The notes under the pieces: model-generated | Database searches by the model: none | What the model saw: only the letters and a program-made list of their open reading frames with translations | Told to the model about the DNA's origin: nothing | Made by a program: the position numbers and the translations under genes | NCBI RefSeq assembly: GCF_046536515.1 | Contig: NZ_JAWDMQ010000024.1 | Span: forward strand, 1-21,634 | Length of the DNA stretch: 21,634 nt | Direction: 5' to 3' | Source: Caldisphaera sp046536515 | GTDB lineage: Archaea; Thermoproteota; Thermoprotei_A; Sulfolobales; Acidilobaceae | Shown here: positions 1 to 6,430 of the stretch, piece after piece | How the letters are laid out: the number at the start of each line of letters is the position of its first letter | Numbering within the stretch: the first letter of the stretch is position 1

Positions 1-145
1 AGTAATAAGTGTAAATAGTACAAAATCAATGACACCATATAATAGTTTTACAGTTACGATAAAACCAAGTGTTGGTGGAGCTTTAACTGTATCAAGAATT
101 ATACCACCTGATCTCGTTTCAAACTCTACGATAGATTTAGGATGA
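1..145 (+). CDS. arlB: Archaellin (archaellum filament protein), C-terminal end only
   Basis: Reading from base 2, an open frame encodes 47 residues and stops at TGA 143-145; the rest of the gene lies before the window. The tail contains SFTVTIKPSVGGALTVSR followed by IPPDLV, which resembles the end of archaellins: a beta strand after a Thr-Pro turn, a 'G-ALTVS' strand, then a Pro-rich close. Archaellins are N-terminally processed pilin-like subunits that polymerise outside the cell into the swimming filament. The assignment rests on this short tail plus position: crenarchaeal arl loci start with the archaellin gene, and arlX-arlJ follow here on the same strand. The gene is separated from them by about 700 bases that include an opposite-strand gene, so it is probably transcribed separately. 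The fragment is too short to identify alone. Confidence 0.7.
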   Translation, partial: VISVNSTKSMTPYNSFTVTIKPSVGGALTVSRIIPPDLVSNSTIDLG

Positions 146-167
146 TATCAATTTAATTCACAATATA

Positions 168-204
168 ATCTTATTTTTTAATTTAAATAAAAATTTTTAT
201 TTTT
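168..204. terminator. AT-rich T-tract region between convergent genes
   Basis: The gap between the archaellin stop (145) and the stop of the opposite-strand gene (216) is almost pure A/T, with T6 and T5 runs on the plus strand and A-runs that become T-runs on the minus strand. Archaeal termination typically uses such T-tracts without a stable hairpin, so this may end transcription from both sides. This is inferred from composition only. Confidence 0.35.
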
Positions 205-215
205 ATAATTATTTA

Positions 216-665
216 TTAATAAGTTAGTTCACAGGATGAATATGTTCCCACCTCAGTATATACTGAAACTTTATAAAAATTTCCAGGTGTTAATGCAAAT
301 GTTTGTATATATACAGGAAATGCTTTTCCTGGAGGGATTTTTACCGATAAACTAGTATTGCTAGCAATCTCTAATCCGTTTTCGTCGTAAAGATATGCTG
401 ATGTAATGACAGCATTTGATTTGCCAATATTTTGTACATATGCTACTATTGTTATAAGTCCGTTTTGGTTTTGATAGGAGAAACACTGGACTACACTTAT
501 ACTTTCGTTAGTTAGTTGAAACTGAGTCGTACCTATAATATACATTATTTTAGGTACGTTTATAACTATTATTACAACTAAAATAAGTATTACAACTAGC
601 ATAAGTATAGCTGTTTTTCCATTTTCTTCAGGTATTTTTATTTTGGGGATTCTAGGTAATTTCAT
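216..665 (-). CDS. Single-pass membrane protein with extracytoplasmic beta domain, unknown function
   Basis: A protein of about 149 residues. A short basic cytoplasmic segment (KLPRIPKIKIPEENGK) is followed by one strongly hydrophobic helix of about 23 residues (AILMLVVILILVVIIVINV) and a roughly 110-residue domain rich in beta-forming residues, with an 'N-IGKSNAVI' strand and a 'IPPGKAFPVYIQ' strand as in CARDB/Ig-like archaeal surface domains. Two Cys, one just after the membrane segment and one near the C-terminus, could form a disulfide outside the cell. I chose ATG 665 because GTGA lies about 6 bases before it; an in-frame ATG at 680 would add five residues and has no visible ribosome binding site. 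It sits antisense inside the arl locus, between archaellin and arlX. No HTH is visible, so it is not an ArnR-type regulator. Function unknown. Confidence 0.6.
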   Translation of the reverse strand: MKLPRIPKIKIPEENGKTAILMLVVILILVVIIVINVPKIMYIIGTTQFQLTNESISVVQCFSYQNQNGLITIVAYVQNIGKSNAVITSAYLYDENGLEIASNTSLSVKIPPGKAFPVYIQTFALTPGNFYKVSVYTEVGTYSSCELTY

Positions 666-762
666 ACTATTCACATGCATATTTTTAGGTAAGCTGGGTA
701 TTACAGGGGTTAAGGTATACTCATAAATGAAACGGTTGATAAAAGAGCAAACTTATTAGTAT

Positions 763-790
763 TTCTGTTATTTTATAATTATATAGCTTT
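763..790 (+). promoter_or_regulatory. Probable TATA promoter for the arlX-arlJ operon
   Basis: The stretch TTTTATAATTATATAGC lies upstream of the two-TM gene and the arl operon and is the best TATA-like element in the 680-850 gap. Transcription would start near 800-815. An internal promoter between archaellin and arlX is known in Sulfolobales, so an equivalent here is plausible. Assigned by sequence appearance and position only. Confidence 0.4.
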
Positions 791-802
791 AGGGGAAACC
801 AA

Positions 803-844
803 ATGTTAATTCAGAGTCTAGCTAAAAAAATTATATTGAGGTGA
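803..844 (+). CDS. Possible 13-codon leader peptide upstream of the arl operon
   Basis: ATG 803 is preceded by AGGGGA (791-796) at a good spacing and reads MLIQSLAKKIILR before TGA 842-844. That stop lies inside the GAGGTGA ribosome binding site (838-844) of the next gene, whose TTG start is at 850. If translated, it would couple leader termination to initiation of the first arl gene. Short frames with a chance Shine-Dalgarno are common in AT-rich DNA, so confidence is low. Confidence 0.25.
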   Translation: MLIQSLAKKIILR

Positions 845-849
845 TAATT

Positions 850-1194
850 TTGTCCCAAAATTATTTGTATATAGCCGGTGATAAAAGAACAGCAAGAAAA
901 TTAAAGGTTGAGTCATATTTGGTAATGATTTTGTTTCTTTTATTAAATGCCATAGGAATATTACTGTTGATAAACCCATATAACATAATATATTTTATAA
1001 CTGGATTGGTACTAATAGTATTATCATCAATAAACATACCAATACCAGCTATAATTGGTTATAGACTTAAAGGAGGTTGTTCCATCCCTTTCAGGAAAAA
1101 GATCTGGTCAAACTCAACAAAAAGATGCTGTCAGGCTATATATTATATAAATTATCAAATAAATATAAAATTATTAGGAGGTGTGAGCCTTTGA
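850..1194 (+). CDS. Small two-TM protein at the head of the arl operon, possible membrane part of ArlX
   Basis: About 114 residues from TTG 850, chosen because GAGGTGA (838-844) sits five bases upstream; a GTG at 841 lies inside that site. A hydrophilic N-terminus (SQNYLYIAGDKRTARKLKVE) is followed by two adjacent hydrophobic helices, roughly residues 20-40 and 45-65. The stop TGA (1192-1194) overlaps the TTG start of arlX (1191), suggesting translational coupling. Sulfolobus ArlX has an N-terminal membrane segment and a coiled-coil cytoplasmic part; here the next gene has no membrane segment, so this protein may supply it. The last 38 residues look less natural (three Cys, scattered Arg/Lys) than the reading one frame over, which joins directly to arlX, so a frameshift or sequencing error near 1071-1077 cannot be excluded. 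Not recognised as a named family. Confidence 0.5.
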   Translation: MSQNYLYIAGDKRTARKLKVESYLVMILFLLLNAIGILLLINPYNIIYFITGLVLIVLSSINIPIPAIIGYRLKGGCSIPFRKKIWSNSTKRCCQAIYYINYQINIKLLGGVSL

Positions 1195-1865
1195 GCCAGC
1201 CTCCTCAAAATGCTCCTCAAAATAATCCAGAACAAAAAAATGAAGAATCTTCTGTTAAAGAAATAGCAGAGGCATTAAGGGATGCTACATCTCAATTAAG
1301 GGCTATTATAAATGATTTAACTAATCCCTTATTAAGAGTAAGCTTACAGTCGCAGGCACAACAAAGCAATATTCAACAACAAGCCAATAATCAGCCTAAA
1401 TCACAACAGCCAATAATTAGCGAGAGTTTGCATCAGGAAGAAATGGCAAAACAAGTTTCACATGAGAATTTGATATCAAAAGAAATAGCTCAAAAACCTC
1501 AAGTTATGAAACAAAGTGAAGAAGTTATTAAAAAAGAAGAGAAAAAAGAAAAAATTGAAACTACAAACGTTTTTAAACTTCTATCCTTGGTGTCAGACCT
1601 TTATATGCTCCCTAAAGAGTTTTTTGAGCAGGCTATAGATGCAATGAAATCTTTAGGGTATTTAACACAACAAGAAGCAGATGCTGCTAAAAAACTTTTA
1701 AATGTAATGATAATGGCTGGAGATAAGGGTTTAACTCCAAACGAATCTTTAGCGTTAGTTGCATTAATGCTCAATGAATTAAGCGGAGAAAATAATGAGC
1801 TAGTTAAGGATTCTCTTAGCAAAATAGTAATTAATAAATTAAAGAGACAAGAAGAGGTTAGATAA
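1191..1865 (+). CDS. arlX: ArlX-like archaellum motor accessory protein (cytoplasmic part)
   Basis: About 224 residues from TTG 1191, which has a strong AGGAGGTG site at 1176-1183. A Pro/Gln/Asn-rich start leads into a predicted helix (SVKEIAEALRDATSQLRAII), a long Gln/Lys/Glu-rich low-complexity and coiled-coil-like stretch, and a helical C-terminal domain beginning near KLLSLVSDLYMLPKEFFEQA, with GYLTQQEADAAKKLL that faintly recalls the ArlD/E C-terminal domain. In crenarchaea ArlX forms a ring around the ArlH/ArlI motor and takes the place of euryarchaeal ArlC/D/E. Identity rests on position (between archaellin and arlG) and architecture; ArlX is poorly conserved. Unlike Sulfolobus ArlX it lacks a membrane helix in this frame. 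The same frame is open back to 1071, so a longer form fused to the preceding two-TM segment is possible after a frameshift. Confidence 0.6.
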   Translation: MSQPPQNAPQNNPEQKNEESSVKEIAEALRDATSQLRAIINDLTNPLLRVSLQSQAQQSNIQQQANNQPKSQQPIISESLHQEEMAKQVSHENLISKEIAQKPQVMKQSEEVIKKEEKKEKIETTNVFKLLSLVSDLYMLPKEFFEQAIDAMKSLGYLTQQEADAAKKLLNVMIMAGDKGLTPNESLALVALMLNELSGENNELVKDSLSKIVINKLKRQEEVR

Positions 1866-2359
1866 TGAGTGACGTACCAATTAGTCATACAATATTTTTG
1901 TTGGTTACAATAATATTGGTTAGTGCAGTAAGTTCAGTAGTTATTGTGAAAACATACGATATAATGTCTTCATATTCGCAAAAAGCTGATGCCATAAGTC
2001 AACAGATATCAACGTCTCTAAGCATAGTATATGGATATTATAATCAATCTATTAACGGATATGTTATCTATATAAGAGATAATGGAATGGAAACATTAAC
2101 CCAGGCATCACTTTCAAGAACGCAAATATATTTGGGATCAGTAAATTCTACTATGAATTTTTATACATACAATCCGAGCGGTGGTTTGGGATATTGGAAC
2201 GTTTATAAAATAATAGGAGGGGCTTATAATGAAATAACGCCTGGATCAACGGTAATAGTTTATGTTTACACTGGTGCAAATTATGGCAAAACTATTCAGG
2301 TTTCAATATCTTTACCAAATGGCCAAACTTTTAGCAACGTTGTTCAATCAACGCCCTAG
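1865..2359 (+). CDS. arlG: Archaellum stator-like protein ArlG
   Basis: 164 residues. ATG 1865 shares one base with the arlX stop (TAATG), a typical coupled junction. A short polar N-terminus (MSDVPISHT) precedes one membrane helix (about residues 9-30), followed by an extracytoplasmic beta-rich domain with strands such as GYVIYIRDNG and STVIVYVYTG. ArlG and ArlF are pilin-like anchored proteins whose soluble domains lie in the pseudoperiplasm; ArlF binds the S-layer, ArlG forms filaments capped by ArlF, and together they act as the static part against which the motor turns. The call rests on order (arlX-G-F-H-I-J, as in Sulfolobus) plus topology. No obvious class III signal-peptide cleavage site is needed or seen. 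Confidence 0.75.
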   Translation: MSDVPISHTIFLLVTIILVSAVSSVVIVKTYDIMSSYSQKADAISQQISTSLSIVYGYYNQSINGYVIYIRDNGMETLTQASLSRTQIYLGSVNSTMNFYTYNPSGGLGYWNVYKIIGGAYNEITPGSTVIVYVYTGANYGKTIQVSISLPNGQTFSNVVQSTP

Positions 2360-2368
2360 GTGATTTTA

Positions 2369-2851
2369 TTGGGAATAGAAATTGCTGTAGGTATGGTAAT
2401 AGCTGCTGTAGCATTAGTTATAGTTTTAGGATCATTGGCTACCCTTATTTTAACAGGATATAAGATTTCAACATTGAATCTTAACAACAATGTTCAAGAT
2501 GAAATAAAAATAACCGGAGCCATTCTTGAAAGCAATAACCAAACACTATTAGTTAATATAACCAACATAGGTAGCAACCTAATTTATGACATAAATGAAT
2601 TTGATGTTATCGTTGAATATAATTCAACAAATAAAACTCAAGTAGTTACACTACTTCAATATAATGTTTCTTGGTTTCCAATTGAAGTCTTTGTTAATTC
2701 ATATAGTTCCTCATATATACAATATAATGGCATTTTGCCAGGAGAAACTTTAGAAATAAAAATAAACTTACCTAGCCAGGTTAACAAAAACTATCCATTA
2801 GTGATAGTGGTATCACCCCTAAAAGGTATTGAAGCCACTTATACTTACTAG
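2369..2851 (+). CDS. arlF: Archaellum stator protein ArlF
   Basis: About 160 residues from TTG 2369, chosen because AGGTGA (2358-2363) is five bases upstream; that site overlaps the arlG stop TAG (2357-2359). An N-terminal hydrophobic helix (GMVIAAVALVIVLGSLATLI) is followed by a beta-sandwich-like domain with the pattern LLVNITNIGSNLIYD and later GILPGETLEIKINLP, which matches the ArlF/ArlG family 'N-GS--I' and 'L-PGE' motifs. In Sulfolobus the ArlF soluble domain binds the S-layer and anchors the rotating machine. Adjacent arlG and arlH on the same strand support the call. The stop is followed by the GGTGA site of arlH with a 12-base gap to its start. Confidence 0.8.
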   Translation: MGIEIAVGMVIAAVALVIVLGSLATLILTGYKISTLNLNNNVQDEIKITGAILESNNQTLLVNITNIGSNLIYDINEFDVIVEYNSTNKTQVVTLLQYNVSWFPIEVFVNSYSSSYIQYNGILPGETLEIKINLPSQVNKNYPLVIVVSPLKGIEATYTY

Positions 2852-2862
2852 GTGAAAAAAGT

Positions 2863-3552
2863 GTGCAAATACTCAGCACAGGTAATGAAGAAATCGATCA
2901 AAGATTAGCTGGTGGAATTCCTCATCCAAGCTTTATAGTTATTGAAGGTTCTCATGGTAGCGGTAAAACTGGTATAGCTTTATTATTTACTCAGGCATAC
3001 TTAAGGGCTGGTTTGAGGGTAACTTACTTTACTAGTGAAGGCGACAGCTATAGTTTTATAAATAAAGCAGCTCAATCTGGTTTTGATCTTTTAGACTATT
3101 TCTCTAAAGGTAACTTATACATATATAATATGAGTGTAGGCTTATCAATAAATGAGAATTTTGCTAACATAATGCTTAAGCAACTGACAAATGTATTAAT
3201 AAAAGATATTATTAAAACAGAGGCTATAATAATTGATAGCCTTTCATACCTGGCTGAGGCAACCGCAGATTATGTTAGGCTAGCTATAGAAACTTTTAGA
3301 AGAATATCTGATGAAGGCAAAAGTGTTGTCATTACTTTTCATCCAAATTCATTTCAACAGGAAGTAGATTTAATGATGAAAAATTCTGCCGATGGATACA
3401 TAAGATTAACGGAAGCCAGTATTGCAGGAAGAAGGCTTAAAGTTATGAATATAATTAAATTAAAAGGTCTTCAATCAGGAGCTCAGAGCAATATAACATT
3501 TGACATAGATCCAGCCTTTGGAATAAAAGTAATACCAATTGTAGTTTCTTAA
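2863..3552 (+). CDS. arlH: Archaellum motor regulatory ATP-binding protein ArlH
   Basis: 229 residues, the usual ArlH length. It is a KaiC/RecA-fold protein: Walker A GSHGSGKT at residues 29-36, Walker B-like AIIIDS ending near residue 126, and the KaiC-type opening (STGNEEIDQRLAGGIPHPS). ArlH binds ATP, is usually poor at hydrolysing it, and sits on the cytoplasmic face of the ArlI ring inside the ArlX ring; its nucleotide state and phosphorylation control assembly and switching. GTG 2863 has GGTGA at 2851-2855; an overlapping GTG at 2861 is out of frame. It directly precedes arlI, as in all known arl operons. Confidence 0.92.
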   Translation: MQILSTGNEEIDQRLAGGIPHPSFIVIEGSHGSGKTGIALLFTQAYLRAGLRVTYFTSEGDSYSFINKAAQSGFDLLDYFSKGNLYIYNMSVGLSINENFANIMLKQLTNVLIKDIIKTEAIIIDSLSYLAEATADYVRLAIETFRRISDEGKSVVITFHPNSFQQEVDLMMKNSADGYIRLTEASIAGRRLKVMNIIKLKGLQSGAQSNITFDIDPAFGIKVIPIVVS

Positions 3553-3565
3553 AGAGGTAATATCA

Positions 3566-6430
3566 ATGGCAATTAGATTCAACATATTCAAAAGGAAAAA
3601 AAGCGAAGTAGAAGCAAAAGAACCTGATTTTGGTGAAAAGCCAGATTACTTAGATAATTATATAAAAAGTCTTCAAAACCCTCCCCAATATATCAATAAA
3701 CCTGATTCTAGTATGAGAAAATTAAGAGAATACAATTTTATATACCCTGTTGGAGGAGGAGTGTTTATACATGTTTCATCTGTAAAAGGAAGCGATATGG
3801 GTAAATACATTGTCATAGAACCTCCTATGCCTAATAGTGAAATTTTAAGACTAATAGATATTGCTCTAGCAAACAAGATCCATGGGGAAGCGCCTGAAAA
3901 CGCCAATGAAAGGAAAAAAATATTGCTTAAGCTAATAGATGAGATATTAGAACCGACTAATAAAGAAATAGATTATAAGGCCATGATGAACTCTTTTTAC
4001 ATAGAAAAAATACCTGTAAAAAAGGAAACAATAAGTTATTTAAAATACCATATAATAAGAGATAAAATAGGAGTTGGAATTTTAGAACCATTTTTAAGAG
4101 ATCCATATCTAGAGGATATATCATGCAGTGGTGTTGGACCCATATATGTAGTCCATAAAATTTTTAATAGATTGGCTAGCAATTTAGGTTTTAAGACGCA
4201 AGACGAATTAGATTCATTCATTTTAAGGCTGGGAGAAAAAATAGGGAAACCCATAACTAGGGCAAGGCCTATAATTGATGCTAGCCTACCAGATGGTAGC
4301 AGGTTAAATATTGTCTTTGGCTCAGATGTTAGTTTAAATGGAACTAACTTTACCATAAGGAAGTTTTCTCAAATACCTATAAGCGTGACCCAATTAATTG
4401 ATTGGAACACTATAGATGAAAGGGTAGGTGCATATACATGGATGCTTTTAAGAGAAGGAATGAGCGGTTTTATATGCGGAGAAACTGCATCAGGTAAAAC
4501 AACAGCATTAAATGCTATAGCAGCATTTATAAAACCCACTAATAAAATTGTAACAATTGAAGACACGGCTGAAATACAATTACCTCATTCTAATTGGACA
4601 AGAGAACTTGCCAGAGACACAGGAAGACCTGAAACAAGTGTTACCTTGTTTGATTTGCTGAAAGCTGCATTAAGGCAGAGGCCTGATTATATAATAGTTG
4701 GAGAAATTAGGGGTGCCGAAGGAGCAATAGCTTTTCAAGCTATGCAATGTGTAAAAGAAGCAAAAATTGTATTAGAAAATGAAACAAGAGATATTAAAGA
4801 ACTATTTGATTTTTATAAGAATAAATATGGTAGTAAAATAATTGATAATAAGGAATTAGTTAATGTAGAAAATGAAGGTATTATAATTCCTTCATACAAT
4901 AATGGAAAAATAGTGAAATCAAAACTTATGGCAATAACCAAAATGCCTAAAGACAAATTGGTTAGAATTGAGACAGAGGATGGAAATGTTTTTGATGTTA
5001 CAAAAAATCATAAGTTTATAACAAATTTTGGCGAATTAGATGCAAGTGAAATTGTAAAATTAATCAAAGAGAATAAGGAAGTATATGTAAAGAGAATTAA
5101 AAATTTTAATACTAAAAAAAGGATAAGATTTAAAGAGGCTAATTTAAACTTAACAAATCCATTATTTTGGTATTTAGTTGGAATAATATTAGGCGGTAAT
5201 ATTATTTATAGAAGAGGAAAGTTTATACTTAAAACAGCAAATAGATTAGAGGAATTTATGGAAATACAAAGTTTACCAATTAGCCCAATAAGAAGAAATA
5301 ATAAAAAATTTTATTATTATAAAATAGAATTGTATTTTATTGATTGGCTATTAAAAAATGGATTTATAGAATTTAATGGAAAAATAATAAAAAATAAAGT
5401 TCCTGACATTAAATTTGATACAGCAGAATTTATTATATCAGGCTTCATAGCTTCCACAATAGTTCATACCAATAAAAATCTTATAAAAATGAGGTTAAAA
5501 GAAAATAGAGAAATTCAATACACAATTAATATATTAAGAGAATTATTCCTTAAAGAGCCTGACCTTAATCAAAAGAAAAAAATTGCTAACAAACTGCTTA
5601 AAATTTTTAAAAAAAGGATTATATATGGATCCCTAATAGATTATAATAATATTAACTCCTATGAAGATATTAAAATAAAATTCATTAAAATAAATGAAAA
5701 TAAGCTTTACCGTTACATTAACAAGCTATACTTTTCTGGATATATGTTTTCAATAGATTTGGTCAAATCAAAATATAGAATTATTTATTTAGATAATAGA
5801 GAGTATGTAAAAATAATTAAAGCTGATTATAGCGTTGAAGATAACACATATGATTTAGTTTTAGAAGGAGGAAGATATTATATAGGTTTTAACAATGGAT
5901 ATCCGATACCATTAGAAGATACTGGACATCCGGTTATGGCTACATTTCATGCAGGTGATCTAACAAGATTAATTCAAAGACTTACGGGAAATCCTATAAA
6001 TATACCTAAGCCATATATGGATAATTTAAATTTTGCATGGTTCCAGGCATCAACGTATTCTAAAACGGGTTTATTGGTAAGAAGACAAACATCTCTATAT
6101 GAGTTGGTAGGATATGATCCAAACACAGACCAGGTAAGTGCTATACCAATATTTAATTGGGATCCTAGTACAGATAAATTTCTTTTTTCAGGCAAAGGCT
6201 CTTCATATCTGCTTGAAGAAAAGATTGCGAGAATGAGAGGGTTAAGCAGAAAGAACTACGGTCTTATCTATGATGAGCTTGATTTAAGGGCAAAATATCT
6301 AAGAGAGCTAGTTAACAGAAAAGTGTTTGATTACTATAAGGTTTTCAAAGCTATTACAATAGCAGAATCGATAGGAATAGAAAATGCGCTTAAAGAATTG
6401 ATTTCTGGGAGGTTAAGCTTAAATGATTAA
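3566..6430 (+). CDS. arlI: Archaellum assembly and rotation ATPase ArlI, interrupted by an in-frame intein
   Basis: The frame codes for 954 residues, against about 500-560 for ArlI. Residues 1-394 and 786-954 are ArlI: a helical N-terminal domain, then the PilT/GspE-type ATPase core with Walker A GETASGKT (305-312), an acidic segment (VTIEDTAEIQLPH, from about 330), and Walker B region YIIVGEIRG (375-383). After FQAMQ (394) the protein is broken by 391 foreign residues and resumes at TGHPVMATFHAG (786 on), the His box. Removing the insert gives a 563-residue protein with a seamless motif. ArlI is the hexameric ATPase that drives both filament assembly and rotation with ArlJ and ArlH. Start ATG 3566 has AGAGGT at 3553-3558. 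The 3' end overlaps arlJ by eight bases. Activity should require excision of the insert. Confidence 0.93.
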   Translation: MAIRFNIFKRKKSEVEAKEPDFGEKPDYLDNYIKSLQNPPQYINKPDSSMRKLREYNFIYPVGGGVFIHVSSVKGSDMGKYIVIEPPMPNSEILRLIDIALANKIHGEAPENANERKKILLKLIDEILEPTNKEIDYKAMMNSFYIEKIPVKKETISYLKYHIIRDKIGVGILEPFLRDPYLEDISCSGVGPIYVVHKIFNRLASNLGFKTQDELDSFILRLGEKIGKPITRARPIIDASLPDGSRLNIVFGSDVSLNGTNFTIRKFSQIPISVTQLIDWNTIDERVGAYTWMLLREGMSGFICGETASGKTTALNAIAAFIKPTNKIVTIEDTAEIQLPHSNWTRELARDTGRPETSVTLFDLLKAALRQRPDYIIVGEIRGAEGAIAFQAMQCVKEAKIVLENETRDIKELFDFYKNKYGSKIIDNKELVNVENEGIIIPSYNNGKIVKSKLMAITKMPKDKLVRIETEDGNVFDVTKNHKFITNFGELDASEIVKLIKENKEVYVKRIKNFNTKKRIRFKEANLNLTNPLFWYLVGIILGGNIIYRRGKFILKTANRLEEFMEIQSLPISPIRRNNKKFYYYKIELYFIDWLLKNGFIEFNGKIIKNKVPDIKFDTAEFIISGFIASTIVHTNKNLIKMRLKENREIQYTINILRELFLKEPDLNQKKKIANKLLKIFKKRIIYGSLIDYNNINSYEDIKIKFIKINENKLYRYINKLYFSGYMFSIDLVKSKYRIIYLDNREYVKIIKADYSVEDNTYDLVLEGGRYYIGFNNGYPIPLEDTGHPVMATFHAGDLTRLIQRLTGNPINIPKPYMDNLNFAWFQASTYSKTGLLVRRQTSLYELVGYDPNTDQVSAIPIFNWDPSTDKFLFSGKGSSYLLEEKIARMRGLSRKNYGLIYDELDLRAKYLRELVNRKVFDYYKVFKAITIAESIGIENALKELISGRLSLND
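4748..5920 (+). other. Intein in ArlI with degenerate LAGLIDADG domain and atypical C-terminal Glu-Asp
   Basis: The insert spans ArlI residues 395-785 (391 residues). It starts with Cys, the usual nucleophile of splicing block A, has a block B motif TKNH (479-482, in GNVFDVTKNHKFIT), and ends with a block F/G-like stretch TYDLVLEGGRYYIGF then NNGYPIPLED. The residue after it is Thr 786, an acceptable +1 nucleophile. The last two residues are Glu-Asp instead of the canonical His-Asn; inteins ending in Gln or Asp are known but rare. The centre is a LAGLIDADG-type domain: the first motif reads WYLVGIILGGN (535-545) where LxGLxxGDG is expected, the second FIISGFIAST (622-631) where a GxxDADG motif is expected, so the catalytic acids are missing in both. 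The insert is far richer in A/T than its host: by hand count, 18 G/C in 5281-5400 against 40 in 4441-4560. Confidence 0.9.

Noticed and set aside
1601..1888. 95-residue reading frame on the minus strand opposite arlX/arlG
   Set aside because: It is the complement of well-supported arlX coding sequence, has no ribosome binding site and crosses the arlX/arlG junction.
4036..4356. 106-residue minus-strand frame opposite arlI
   Set aside because: Shadow of the conserved ArlI ATPase domain; low-complexity Ser/Leu/Ile reading without motifs.
5890..5920. Alternative intein end at the Asn-Asn of GFNNGYPIPLED, which would give a normal Asn-terminated intein
   Set aside because: The next residue would be Gly, not a Cys/Ser/Thr nucleophile, and eight extra residues would stay in the ATPase before TGH. 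The Asp-Thr junction restores the ArlI motif exactly.
4748..5920. The ArlI insert as an ordinary lineage-specific domain
   Set aside because: It starts with Cys, is followed by Thr, carries block B TKNH and LAGLIDADG-like motifs, and sits inside an active-site motif that cannot hold a domain.
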